Source: Cryptomeria japonica (lineage: Eukaryota; Streptophyta; Pinopsida; Cupressales; Cupressaceae). From it: 60,000 bases of DNA. This document shows positions 10,911 through 21,479 of this stretch, in pieces; positions within the stretch are counted from its first letter, which is position 1, and each line of letters begins with the position of its first letter. Position numbers and translations under genes: made by a program. The stretch spans positions 400,536,939 to 400,596,938 of the forward strand of contig NC_081406.1 in NCBI RefSeq assembly GCF_030272615.1, in the 5' to 3' direction. A model generated the notes under the pieces. The model ran no database searches. It saw nothing but the letters and a program-made list of their open reading frames with translations, and had not been told where the DNA came from.

Positions 10911-12214
10911 GTATGTATGATTGAATTGTAGTTATCTAACTACCATGCATATAAAATTTGTATCATTGTAAACAAAACAATTATTAATAAAATTATATTT
11001 TCTTACACAAAAGACAATAAATCATTCTATATAAGGAACGTTAAGTCGTTAAATCACTAACTCTTTTCCAAAATATTTAGCTTATAAATAATAATCAAAT
11101 TTATATGCATATGAAATTTATATAATTACCTAATCAATGAGACGATAAAACTTATTTCTCAATGAACAAAATATACCATTGAAATCATGATGACTTACAA
11201 TTTGCATTCCAAATCAGACTTAACTTGCTAATTAATTAACCCTATTTTTCAACTATTGAACATTTTCAAATATGCAATTTAACGTAGCAACTAATTTTTA
11301 CTCAAATAATTTCAATTTAAAATAAGCATCAACAAAGTCACAATTCAAACAATAATGCTTTAATAAAGTCTCATTTGCACAAACAATTTCCTATTGTGGT
11401 GTGTGAGATTTCCCTAGCCTACCGAAGTCATTAGTTAAAAACAACTCTACCTGAGTCATGTTCTCAATAATTAATCAACAAGGACGATCCCAATAAAAAT
11501 TATTACTGATCATTCAATTGTATATAAATCATTTCAGTACATTCGATCTCCTATCTTATTTCATTAACAGTTCTATTTTCATTTCATTTGTAAAATAAAC
11601 ATTATTTTCCTAATTAAATAATTATGGAAAAAATAGGGTTCATGACACTTACAACCTAGAGCACACCGCTGATCACAAAAAGAGTCTCACTGACTACATA
11701 CAAATCCAGACTAAAATCCTGAGAAATGAGTGAACTGCAATGATAACATCTTCTATGCCTGAATATAGTTTTGGTTAGGATCTGTCTGTTTTAGTTTGAA
11801 ACCCTATACCCTTACCAGAATAACCTCTTACATAATCAAAATTCGTCGCATTACAAGTGTGTCTCTCACTCATATTACATTTTTTCTCATATCACAAAAT
11901 GATCTAATCAACTTTCCTATATACCCTTACAATCGTCTTACATAAATAATTACAAAATGAATATATAATTCGGCTCAATAGCATAAATACATAAATATCA
12001 AAATCGATTGCCAATTGTCGAATCTCCCAAAATGATGTCGGCCTCCAATGCTGCTAACATGATGAAGTCATGTCGGCTTGCAATACCGGTACCCAAAGAA
12101 TTCCTCCTGCCGATGCTGGTGCTGGTAAACAACCAAACCAAAATATGAAAGCCGGAACATGTTGCCATCAATGACAACATATTAAAACAATCAAATGAGT
12201 GTCAATTTATAAAA

Positions 12215-13350
12215 CCATTGTTATCTCTTTTTGTCTTAGAAAAACTCCAATTGCATGATCAGATGCATCGATTTTTATATGAAATGGAAGTTCCCATTTA
12301 GGACCTTGAAGTAATAATGCATGAGTTAATGCTCCTTCAACTCAGAGAATGATTTGCTGCATGAATCTATCCACTAGAATGATGCATCTTTAGTGATGAG
12401 TGTATGCAGTGGTGTTGTAATTTTACCAAAATCTTTGATGAATCTTCTGTTATAACCTAGATGGCCTAAGAAACTCCTAACATATTTCTGTTTTGTTGGT
12501 ACAGGCAAATTAGAAATAACTTCAATCTTTTCTGGGTCTACTTGAATTCCTTTATGAGAAAGATAGTGGCCAAGAACAACACCTTTGTGCATCATCATAA
12601 ACTACTTATCACTATTTAAAGAAAAAATATGATCCTCACATCTCTGTAAAGTCTTTTCTAGGTTACTCAATGCTTCTTCAAAAGTACCACCATAGGTTGT
12701 GAGGCCATCCATGTATATCTCCATGTAGTCATGAGAAATATCTGAGAACATGCTTATAACTACCCTTTGAAAAGTGGACGGGGAATTACATAAAACAAAT
12801 GGAAGTACTGAGTAGGCATAGGTCCCCCATGGGCATGTGAATGTTGTATTTTCCTAGTCCTTAGAGGTTATTAGTATTTGGTTGTATCCACTGAAACCAT
12901 CTAAGAATGAAAAATATTCCTTTCCTGCCAAGGAGTCTAATACTTGGTCAATGAAAGGAAGAGGAAAGTGATCTTTCTTTGTTGCAGCATTAAGGTCCCT
13001 ATAATCTACACAAACTCTCCACTTTCCATTTTTCTTAGGAACAATAACTAGAGGTGATACCCATTCACTGTCAGATATGGGATATATAAATCTTGCATTG
13101 AGTAACTTCTACAATTCTTTCTTAACTATTTCCCTTAATGCAAGGTTGATTATTCTTTGAGGCTTCCTTACTGGTTTACAATCTTCTCTGATGTAGATTC
13201 GGTGTGTGCACAATTTAGGATGCAACCCTTTCATATTTGTATAGTCCCACACAAATGCTTCTTTATGGGACTATAACATTCTTGTTAAAGACACAGTCTC
13301 TTCTTGAGTAAGGTGACTATTGACATTCAACCATTTTTCTGGGGCCACTT
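12215..13350 (-). pseudogene. Athila-like reverse transcriptase and start of RNase H
   Basis: Recognisable RT blocks in order: SPLVIVPKKNGKWRVCVDYR near 13000-13080, FSFLDGFSGYNQI near 12900, the catalytic YMDG box at 12700-12715, LGHYLSHKGIQVDPEKIE at 12510-12575, SFLGHLGYNRRFIKDFGK at about 12430-12480. The start of RNase H (IDASDHAIGVFL) is at about 12240-12275. The catalytic box should read YMDD; the second Asp codon is Gly (GGC, 12704-12706 on the complement), which would abolish polymerase activity. Several stops are present. The RNase H is cut off at the LTR B junction. Confidence 0.85.
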
Positions 13351-13534
13351 CAACTTGCTTGACTAGCTCTATTATAGATGTTGTAAGAACATGTGGAACT
13401 GTTACTTCATGCAGAAGCAATGTATGCAATAAATCTATAGCTGCAGGAGATTCTGCAGAAGAGGCTGATAGTAATGGTTGTAGAGAACATGCATTTTATG
13501 CATTACAACCACCAGTTTGATCAGGAATTCCATA

Positions 13535-14287
13535 TTAATTTTGCAAAACATTAGAGAGAACATCTTCTTCTTCTTGAAGTTGAGAGAAGGGATCCCTTCT
13601 TATCATCATCAATTGTTGTATTGTATTGACTTTATCAGATTCTATATCTGGCCAAACTAAGTACTCCTCTTCAAGTTTAGGTTGGATAGGTGAATGTAAT
13701 GAAAGTGTTTTAGTTTTTGTCCCATAAAAAATGGTCATGTCCCTTGACCTACATCCTATGAAAGCATCCACTGTAGCTAACCAGGGTCTACCCAAGCTAA
13801 TCGGATAGCCTTCTAAAGTTTCTTTAGGTGAGAGTATGACAAAGTCAGTTGGATATTTCCAGGAATCTAGTGTTACTACAAGTTCTTCCACCATACCATC
13901 TGGTGTGATAGTAGAACTGTTTGCAAGTTGCAGGACAATAGTTATAGTCCTCAGGTTAGTGATGTTGAGTTTTTGCATCACATCCTTTGTCATAACATTT
14001 ATAGCTACCCCAAGGTCAATTAGAGAATTTTGAACTTGAACTCCATTAATGACTACTGCTACAAGCGGATTTCCTGGGTCTGAATACTTAGGGACACAAA
14101 ATTTCCCTAACATAAGGTTTGCTAATTGGCCTACAACATGGACCATGTGCAAATATTTCTTCTTTCTCCCTAGCTTTTTCAAACAAGATTCTTTAATTGC
14201 CTTTCCATATATTGGAACATCATTTATTGCTTGAAACAAAAAAATCTTGAAACATACATTCTTTAACTGATCTACAATATCAAACAT
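13535..14287 (-). pseudogene. Athila-like aspartic protease region
   Basis: The open frame of 250 codons carries the protease core SLIDLGVAINVM at about 13990-14030, where the usual D-T/S-G is D-L-G, as is common in Athila elements. It also has GRPWLATVDAFI about 80 residues later, the flap-distal block of this family. It separates the matrix and linker region from RT. It stops at 13535, and RT resumes in another frame, so the polyprotein is broken here. This is the best preserved piece of the element. Confidence 0.8.
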
Positions 14288-14293
14288 GGGTTC

Positions 14294-16039
14294 TTATTTT
14301 TGTTTGGTAGGTTCTTCCTCCAATCTTTGAAGAAATGGAGGTGTATTACTTGATTCTTGTTGTTTTGGTCTTAATGGAACCAGTGAAGTTGTGATACTTT
14401 GGTGGATATGACCTTCATCAGGTATTTCAATTATAGCGGGAGGTGAAGGTGCAGGAAGAGTTGTTCCTAACCTTAAATGGATATAACTTATACTAACAAC
14501 ATAGGCAGGGTATTGATTTGGATTAGTAGCATAAACCTGTTGTTGTTGTGGTTGTTTATTGTTAGGATTTGGCATGGGTTGAACTAGCGATTGAGTAGGC
14601 TTAGGCGGGGTAGTAGCATTTTGATTAGGTGGAGGCATTAATATCTACTATTGAGGTTGTTGAGGAGCTCGTTGGAAACTAGAGGGCTGATTTTTCCATT
14701 GTTGTCCTCCTCCCCACTGAGGTGTTTGTTGCCAGTTTCCTTAAGGTGGCTGCTAAGGAGGAGGAGAATTTTGGTAATTGGTCCATGCATTCTGGGAATT
14801 ATTCCAATCTTTCTGAGGAAAATTCCCATAATAGGGAGGATATTGATTTTTCCATTGATTACTAGAATTATATGAATTTGAATAAGGACCATTAAAGGAT
14901 AAAGGATCAGGTGGCATACCTTGTCATGGAGCCCATGGTATTCTTTGAGATATACAAAAGATTTGGTCCTCTTCTCTTTCAATAGGTTTGAATTCTAATG
15001 AAGCGTGATGGTTTTCAATATTCATTGTTGTCTTACATCTGCAGCCTGTTTTCTTCTGCCTACAGTGAGGGCAATATTCAGTTAGGATTGCCTCTACTTC
15101 CTCATGCTTCCTTTTTGCCTTAAGTGTGTCCAACTATGTGGCCATGTTATTTAAAATATCTTTCTTGAACTCAGACAGTAAGTGAGTAATATCCATCGTT
15201 GAAACTCCATTGGAATATTTTCCTTTGGCAACTTTATATCCTCTTCCCTTTTTCACAGATCGAGAATGGTATTGACATATCTTCTTTAGATCTTCCCAAG
15301 AGACTTGAGAGATGTCTCCCTCTCCTATCAGGTCCAGAGCTTCAATGCAGTCATCACTTATTCCTCTGAGAAAAAGAAAATTTTGAGATTATTCATTAAG
15401 AGTATAATCTGAGTTTTTCTTTAGACAGAACAAGAACCTTGAGATATAGTCTTGTAAATTTTCATCAACTTTTTTTTGCATCCTAAAGATGTCATCTCCC
15501 CTATTACCACTTCTGCAATATTCTTTGTATTTCTCAAGAAATTTGGTTTTCATAGCTTCCGAGCTATCAACAACATCTCTCCCAAGACTCATAAACCATC
15601 TAAGGGCTCCTTATTCCAGAGTAGCAGGAAACAGTTTGAGTTTATGAGCATCAGTAGTATAATCATAGCTCTGACAAAAAATATCAAATTCAAACAAAAA
15701 GGTGCCTAGATCCTCTATTACAAGCCCATAAAACTTAGGGAGAACTGAAGAAGGGATATTCTTAAGGTTATTATTATCGTGATGATCAATGATTGGTAAT
15801 TCAAAGGTATCTTGGTGAGGTGGATTTTGGGCTGCCATCCTTGCTTGATAAAGTATCAAGGCGAATGGGTTCTCAACAAGTTCTTGGTCTGCAAGCTCGT
15901 CAACATTGGCAAACAACTCAACCAATGAGTTTATATCTTGGTCTCCATTTTCAAATAAATTATAAGCTTGCTCAAAATTATTACCAGGATAGGGTTCATT
16001 AGGAAGAAACCTCCCTAAAGAGTCTCTTCTCATAGGCAT
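14294..16039 (-). pseudogene. Athila-like gag with P/Q-rich C-terminal linker
   Basis: The start MPMRRDSLGRFLPNEP at 16039 follows the PBS by about 110 bases. Capsid-like blocks are PSSVLPKFYGLVIEDLGTF (15700-15760) and FLEKYKEYCRSGNRGDDIF (about 15500). A Cys-rich motif CPHCRQKKTGCRC lies near 15050-15090 in place of a CCHC knuckle. It is followed by asparagine, glutamine and proline-rich sequence (14294-14980). Stops at about 15610, 15388, 15135 and 14637 break it. The plus-strand copy at 33258-33987 aligns with the first two blocks. Confidence 0.78.
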
Positions 16040-16150
16040 ATAGTAGTATTATGGGTCATTACTCTATAAAGGTAAATGGAAACAATTTTTTTAACTAGTG
16101 AAAACAAAGTACAACAATCAATGACTACAAAGATTTCTAGTTTGACACCA

Positions 16151-16172
16151 TCCCTGACAACAACACCAAAAA
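16151..16172 (-). other. Athila-type primer-binding site
   Basis: The minus strand reads TTTTTGGTGTTGTTGTCAGG. It is a decayed form of the TTTTTGGCGCCGTTGCCGG leader typical of Athila elements, with C-to-T type changes. It directly follows the LTR end. Confidence 0.78.
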
Positions 16173-17437
16173 TGACTGCTCTTCTTAATGGTTCAATAAT
16201 TAGACCTTGAAATCATACCTCAGGGATCAGACATCCAACTAAGTAATTATCTCTCATCATGAAGGTTCATTTAGTTGTCAACTCTGGGCGCATACTTGAA
16301 ATGGTTCTGCAAGGTATATGCAATAGAAATACTAAAGCAATCACTTTTCCTATTATTGGAATTGAAATGTTGCTCTGAGACATTGTTGGAGATAAATAAC
16401 TAAAATACTTGTAAGGAAAGCTAACTACCTTCTAAGAAACATTTAAGAAAAAAATAATTTATCCATGATCAACAAACAGGGTTCTACTCAGTTCATAGTG
16501 GCTGCAGGAACAGTCACATGGACTATTCCCATGGCTACAGGAATAGTCTGTGATCAAGATAATGCTAAGTACAAAATAAGAAATGACTGATAAAAGAAGC
16601 CAAAGGAATACTCACTAAGTGAGTCCCCTTAGCAAGCATCCAGATAACTGAATCAAACGCTTGGAGCTTAAAGCATCATCTTTATTTATTTAAAAGTACT
16701 TGACAACATAACAAATTATTGAAAGTTTGTTCTTTTCTAACTCATAAATGTATTACTATAACTTAAACTATCTTCTCCTCAACCACTGTACAAGAGAAGG
16801 TGGGAGGTTTATTTAAAGCATGAAATTCCTAAATTACTAGCATACCACTCCCAAAATTTAAGGAGGATGCTTTTATTGAACAAGGAGAAAAAAAAGGTGA
16901 AATTACAAATGCCGAGAATCGGTCAGTCTGTTGGAACAACAGAGAGAATCTAGCATAACTTCAATCATAAATCTACTCCTTCAACAAAGTAAATCATTAA
17001 GTCTTCAGATAAGTCATAATGAACCACTTCCAACCGCTAGCTGACTTCTTCAATAACAATCCTTGATGTCCCTTTCCCGGCCAACAACTCCATAATCTTC
17101 AATTGCTGAACATCCTGGACTGGTTCAACATTCTTCTTTAAGCCTGCATGAAATTGTTAACGTACACAAATATAGGCCTAATTATTCCTATTAGAATAAC
17201 ATTCAAAATCTACATGCAACATTACTACAGATATTCCTCATAGCACAATTACCTATTATATTACATAAAAATCGAACATATATCAAATGAGTTTATGTCA
17301 TATGACCATGTCATCAAGGCATATAAAATATTATCACTTGGAAAAGGTTCTAAACTCAAAAGACAAAACTAGAATCCTAATGTCCCAGTAATGACACATA
17401 CACATAGATAAAATAGAGCCATTCTTTTGGCTCATCA
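16173..17437 (-). repeat. 5' LTR of the minus-strand Athila-like element
   Basis: The 1265-bp LTR starts on the minus strand TGATGAGCCAAAAGAATGG, next to the foreign Ty3 sequence at 17438, and ends next to the PBS. Both ends align with the LTR at 31930-33137 (start TGATGAGCAAAAATAATGG; end before the TTTTTGGTG leader), which fixes the boundaries. Confidence 0.82.
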
Positions 17438-17720
17438 GTGTGTCGATTGTCAACCAAGTAAGAGGTCCCCATACCACTAAAAATGATCTTTTGAAGTATT
17501 ACAAGCATAGGGTATGGGAACTTATAGAACATTTCCAAGATTTGAATTTGTTGTCCATTCCTAGAAATCTTAATAAACATGTTGATAAACTAGCTTCAAT
17601 AGGATCAGAAACACTAAGGAACAACAATATGTTAAATTTATTGTTAGATCTTTTATTCATAACAATATTCACCATTGACAAGTTTTTGATAGTGATAAGA
17701 AAATCATTAACTTTTTGAGG
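17438..17720 (+). pseudogene. RNase-H-like (second, archaeal-type) domain fragment upstream of RT
   Basis: The translation SIVNQVRGPHTTKNDLLKYY (17437-17500) matches the GDSQLIINQ block of the second RNase H in Tat elements, seen in this window at about 44290. It is followed by LLSIPRNLNKHVDKLASIGS, the counterpart of the IPR..N..AD.LA.LAS block. The N-terminal half is lost to the neighbouring LTR. It lies about 300 bases before RT, whereas in the Tat element at 40351-54325 it follows RNase H. Low-complexity hydrophobic sequence follows (17640-17700). Confidence 0.55.
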
Positions 17721-18812
17721 GAAGAGGCAGAATTTTCAAATGGTAATCAGGAAAAGCTCAGAGAACACTATGAAGATCATATTATATAGCTGAAAAAAAA
17801 TAAGTTACCTAAGGGTTTAGTCACATTGGAGCCAATCTTTAATACTGATGATCAAAAGAGAAAAGAGAAAATTAGTATGTAGATTAAGGAAGAGCACTAT
17901 GAAAATGTTGAGATCTTCAAAGACAAGATTTTAAAGATTGACAAGGTATGTAAACTAGAAGAGAGACATGCTTTCATTCTACTTTGTCAAGAGTTTAGTG
18001 ACATATTTGCATGACAATATTTGGATTTAAAAGGTTTTGATCCTAGCATTGCCCAACATACCATAGAGCTTGAGCCTAATGCCAAACCTCTGAGGCAGAA
18101 GCAAAGGCCTCTTAATCCCAAACTTGAGCCCCTCATGGTCAAAGAGTTGAATAAAATCATTGAGAACAACATAATTTTCCCAATCAAACATACCTCTTGG
18201 TTGTCAAACCTTGTCCTCCTAAAGAAAAAGAATAGTGAAATCAGACTTTGTGTTGATTTCAGAGACCTCAATAGAGCCTCCCTCAAAGATAGATACCCGC
18301 TACCCTCCATGGAAAAAATCCTTCAAGTTGTTGTAGGTTCTAAGTGGTTTTATTTATTAGATGGATTCTTAGAGTACAATCAAATTTTAGTGAAGGAAGA
18401 GGACCAGTTTAAAACAACATTCACAACCAAATGGGGTACGATGTCTTACAAGAAAATGCCATTTGGTTTGTCTAATGCTGGAGCTACCTTTCAACGTTCT
18501 ATGGACATGGAATTTCAAGGTTTGATGTATAAAATTGTACTTGTTTATTTGGATGACATAACTTTTTATTCAAAAAATTCAAGTGAACGGTTGGATCACT
18601 TGAAGGAGATCTTTGAAATGTGTATGGAGTTTGGTATATCCCTCAACCCAAAGAAATGTGTGTTTGTTGTCCATGAGGGTAAGTTGTTGGGTTACGTGGT
18701 GTCAAAAGAAGGTATTACCATTGATCCAAAAAGAATAGGTGCCATCCTTTTGCTTCCTTTACCAACACACAAGAAAGACTTTCAAAGCTTCTTGGGTAGG
18801 ATTATTCTAGAT
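17720..18812 (+). pseudogene. Ty3 reverse transcriptase of element A
   Basis: 278 codons are open from 18021. Motifs in order: IRLCVDFRDLNRASLKDRYP, FYLLDGFLEYNQI, KKMPFGLSNAGATFQ, and the intact catalytic box LVYLDDITFYS at 18540-18575, then GKLLGYVVSKEGI and SFLGRI at 18800. The pre-RT segment (17720-18015) contains an EFSDIFA block with a stop where Trp is usual. After SFLGRI the reading jumps straight into the pre-integrase segment, so the RNase H domain is deleted. Confidence 0.9.
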
Positions 18813-19716
18813 GTTGCTAAATTGTTAAGATGCATAGAGGCTAATCAAGTCAATTGAGTGTTGCATGAGTTTCATGAAGGATCAACAGGGGGAAATTTAT
18901 CACCAAGAGCTATAGCTCTTAAGGTTGTGAAAGGTGGCTACTATTGGCCCTATTTACATAAGGATGCACACTCATGGGTGAGAAAATGTTAGGAGTGTGC
19001 CATATTTACAGGAAAGGAGAAGTTAGTAGCCCTACCTTTGTGACCAATTTAAGTAGAGCAACCCTTCATGAAGTGGGGTTTGGTATTCATTGGATTCATA
19101 GATCCACCTTCAAGTGTTGGCCACAAGTGGGTGCTCATAGCCATAGATTAATTCAAAAAATGGATTGAGGTTGTAGCACTTAAAGAGGCAAATGAGACAG
19201 TTGTTCTAAAATTCTATGAAGAGTTGATAACAAGTTTTGGTGTTCCAGAATCAATAGTTTCAGATAATGCACTTACTTTCATAGGAACTAGAATATCTTA
19301 TTGGGTTCTTAGAAATGGTGTATATCTCAATAATTCTTCTAACCATTATCCTCAAGGCAATGGAAATGCAGAGTCCATAAACAAGAACCTTCTCAGGATC
19401 ATTAAAAGAATAATGGAAGGAAATAAGAGAGCTTGACATACCAAGTTGAAATCAACCTTTTGGGTTGATAGGATTATACCAAAGAGGTCAACAAGACTAT
19501 CACCATACATACTTATGTATGGGAAAGAGGCAAGGTTGCTTATCTCTCTTGAACTTCTAACCCTTGATCTAGTTAATTAGCTTGACATGATTGAAGAAGA
19601 ACCTATGGTAGCAAGAATTGCTCAGCTGGTTGAGTTAGAGGACGTAAGAAATAATGCAATGAAGAAGATAGAAATACACCAAGCTCAAATGAAGAGGTCA
19701 TTTGGTAAGAGAGATT
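18813..19716 (+). pseudogene. Ty3 integrase of element A, N-terminal and core parts
   Basis: The H2C2 zinc region is seen as HEFHEGSTGGN then GGYYWPYLHKDAHSWVRKC (18860-18990). In the core, the first catalytic Asp is replaced by Val (WGLVFIGF, codon 19083-19085). The second is kept (VSDNALTF, about 19260) and the Glu is kept (GNGNAESINKN, about 19370). Several stops, e.g. at 19435 where Trp is expected. The frame is cut at 19716 by the copia insertion and continues at 23676. Confidence 0.85.
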
Positions 19717-20307
19717 TGTTGGAATGTGAAGTCAATTAGGACTTTGCTTCCATATGTGTCATAAAAGTTGTCTTCAATTAGGACATTGCTCCTGTATGTG
19801 TCATACATGTAGTTGTGTGAGTCGTACTTACTAGGACTCTGCAAATCGGTTGTGTGTATCATACATGTAGTTGTCGTATTTAGTAAGTTGTCTCCAACTA
19901 GGACTCTGCAACTTGGTTGTGTTGACTTAGTAAATTATTAAGTGATTCATAGGAGAATCAAGCTGGACTCTATATGTGTCAACCTTGTAGACAATTGAGA
20001 GCAACATATAGGCTTAGTAAATAATATGACTATAATGGTGGCATTAGAAGGGTTAGAGGTGGCAAATTTGAGAACTTAATTATAGCATTAAGTTTCTCAA
20101 ATTTGTATATATATAGAGTAGATTTCCCTCTTTTGAAAACAAGGCGAGATAGTTGTAACTTTGTAATTCTTGAGAATCAATACAAAAGACAAAATTTGCC
20201 TGTGGTTTTTCACTGGTATATTTTTACCAGGTTTTTCCACGTAAATCTGTGTGTTATGTGCTATTGTTCTTCTTTGCAAATTTTTTGCACTTGTTATTTT
20301 TCTCACA
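19717..20307 (+). repeat. 5' LTR of the copia element
   Basis: 591 bp from TGTTGGAATG to TTTCTCACA. It matches 23118-23670 but is about 40 bp longer because of an extra copy of a GTATCATACATGTAGTTGT-type segment near 19850. Short internal repeats (ATGTGTCATA, TAGGACTTTGC) make this part prone to copy-number change. A TATATATATAGAG box lies at about 20107-20117. Confidence 0.93.
20107..20117 (+). promoter_or_regulatory. TATA box of the copia 5' LTR
   Basis: TATATATAGAG, about 190 bp before the LTR end. The same box is present in the 3' LTR at about 23463. Confidence 0.55.
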
Positions 20308-20309
20308 AT

Positions 20310-20317
20310 TGGTATCA
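20310..20317 (+). other. Truncated initiator-Met primer-binding site
   Basis: TGGTATCA, the first 8 bases of the usual TGGTATCAGAGC, is followed directly by sequence leading into the pre-integrase domain. The deletion that removed gag and protease starts inside the PBS. Confidence 0.8.
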
Positions 20318-20335
20318 ACTAACCTATAAAGAGGC

Positions 20336-21313
20336 TGATGTGGTATCTGATGTAGAGATGGACTCATTATCAACCTGGCATCAAAGGCTAGGCCATATGA
20401 GTGAATGAGGTCTCAAGGTAGTGCTAGATAGAAATCTTCTCCCAGGTGCAAAATCTAAAGATTTAAGTTTTTGTGAACATTGTTTGTTTGGAAAACAGAA
20501 TAGACTGAGTTTTTCTAGAAGTACTACCCGAAGCAAATATGTATTAAATCTAATTCATTCAGATACTTGGGAAGCTCCTGTAACATCTATTAGAGGCTCA
20601 TCATATTTTGTTTCATTTAAAGATGATTATTCCTACAAGGTGTGGATTTATCTTCTCAAGAAGAAATCTGAAGTGTTTTCTTGTTTTAAGATGTTTAGAG
20701 CTCTGGTAGAGAATAAAAAAGGTAAGACAATATAATGTCTTAAAACTGATAACAGAGGTGAGTTTTTTTCAACATAATTTAATAAATTTTGTAGTGAGCA
20801 TGGAATTGCAAGGAAGTTGACGGTTGCTAGGACACCACAACAAAATGGTGATGTTGAATGCATGAACTGTACAATCATGGAGCGAGCCAGATGCATGTTG
20901 AGTACTGCTAGTTTGAAACATAAATTTTGGGGTGAGGCTGTAAATACAACTTGTTTCCTGATCAATAGATCTCCCACTATTGCTCTTGATAATAGAATTC
21001 CATAATAAATATGGAAAGGTAAACCAGTTGATTACTCATTCCTCCATATTTTTGGTTGCAATGCTTATGTACATATTCCTAAAGAGAATAGAAATAAGCT
21101 AGACAATAAGTCCACAAAATGTATTTTTCTTGGCTATGTAGAAGGTACAAAGGGTACATATTGTGGGATACTACTTCCCACAAGATTATTGTTAGTCAAG
21201 ATGTGTATTTTAATGAAAATTCAATGCAAAGAGGTAAAGAACAACAAGGTATGGAAGTTATTCCACTAGAGGTTGAAATATGTGATGATAAACTAGATGT
21301 GCTTGATGAATAA
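20336..21313 (+). pseudogene. Copia integrase
   Basis: The GAG-pre-integrase zinc region WHQRLGHMSE...FCEHCLFGKQ spans 20375-20500. The core catalytic triad is all present: HSDTWEA (about 20560), LKTDNRGEF (about 20745) and PQQNGDVECMN (about 20840). The C-terminal IFGCNAYVHIP block lies near 21050 and FLGYVEGTKGT near 21130. Stops at 20406, 20736, 20778, 21002 and a frameshift near 21160 prevent expression. Confidence 0.9.
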
Positions 21314-21479
21314 AAATTAGATGCAGAGCAACTAGATGAAGATCAACTAGAAGAACGACAACCAATTGAGCCACAGGGTGAATCATCACTTGTTTTAAGA
21401 AGATCCAGTAGTGTAATCAAACCACCTATAAGGTATTCTCTTACTTGTAATTTTTCTTATGCATTACTGTCTGATGTTG

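Larger units (their letters stand above)
8439..11647 (-). mobile_element. 3.2-kb non-coding insertion, probably a large solo LTR
   Basis: Comparison with LTR A defines this insert exactly. It is flanked by a direct repeat CTTAC (8434-8438 and 11648-11652), a 5-bp target duplication as made by LTR-element integrases. No ORF above noise and no internal LTR pair is visible, so a solo LTR is the simplest reading. On the minus strand it starts TGTCATGAACCC, like many Ty3 LTRs, but it ends in TTTACC rather than CA, so one end is decayed or it is another element type. It includes a long pyrimidine-rich stretch (about 9770-9960) and two microsatellites. Confidence 0.66.
1..12214 (-). mobile_element. 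Pol-less LTR element in LTR-body-LTR-body tandem array
   Basis: Two internal regions (1-2755, cut by the window edge, and 3644-8141) align with each other almost base for base at an offset of about 5400, and two LTRs (2756-3643 and 8142-12214) flank the complete one. The central LTR has a primer-binding site on one side and a polypurine tract on the other, so it serves as 5' LTR of the left body and 3' LTR of the right body. The right body has no Ty1 or Ty3 integrase, RT or RNase H motif; it encodes a zinc-knuckle protein and a long unknown ORF. The outer edge at about 12214 abuts an Athila-like RNase H fragment, so the array probably inserted there. It must depend on another element's enzymes (inference). 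Confidence 0.82.
8142..12214 (-). repeat. LTR B of the pol-less element, split by an insertion
   Basis: 8142-8438 and 11648-12214 together give about 860 bp, colinear with LTR A. The low end has decayed from TGTTGG to TATTGG and the high end from CCAACA to about ATAAAA. The homology stops at about 12214, where Athila-like pol sequence begins. The foreign 3.2 kb lies just upstream (in element orientation) of the TATA-like box. Confidence 0.84.
12215..17437 (-). mobile_element. Athila-like Ty3 retrotransposon, 3' part missing
   Basis: In minus-strand order: 5' LTR (16173-17437), PBS, gag, proline and glutamine-rich linker, protease, RT and the start of RNase H. The element stops abruptly at about 12214 against LTR B of the pol-less array, so the remainder (RNase H, integrase, 3' LTR) probably lies beyond the window's left edge. 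Athila affinity comes from the PBS context, the DLG-type protease and a YMDx-xTxYG RT motif. A same-family element lies at 31930-33987 in opposite orientation. Confidence 0.8.

Noticed and set aside
8439-11647. Helitron or DNA transposon as the identity of the insert
   Set aside because: No terminal inverted repeats and no CTRR end with hairpin. The 5-bp duplication is not a Helitron feature.
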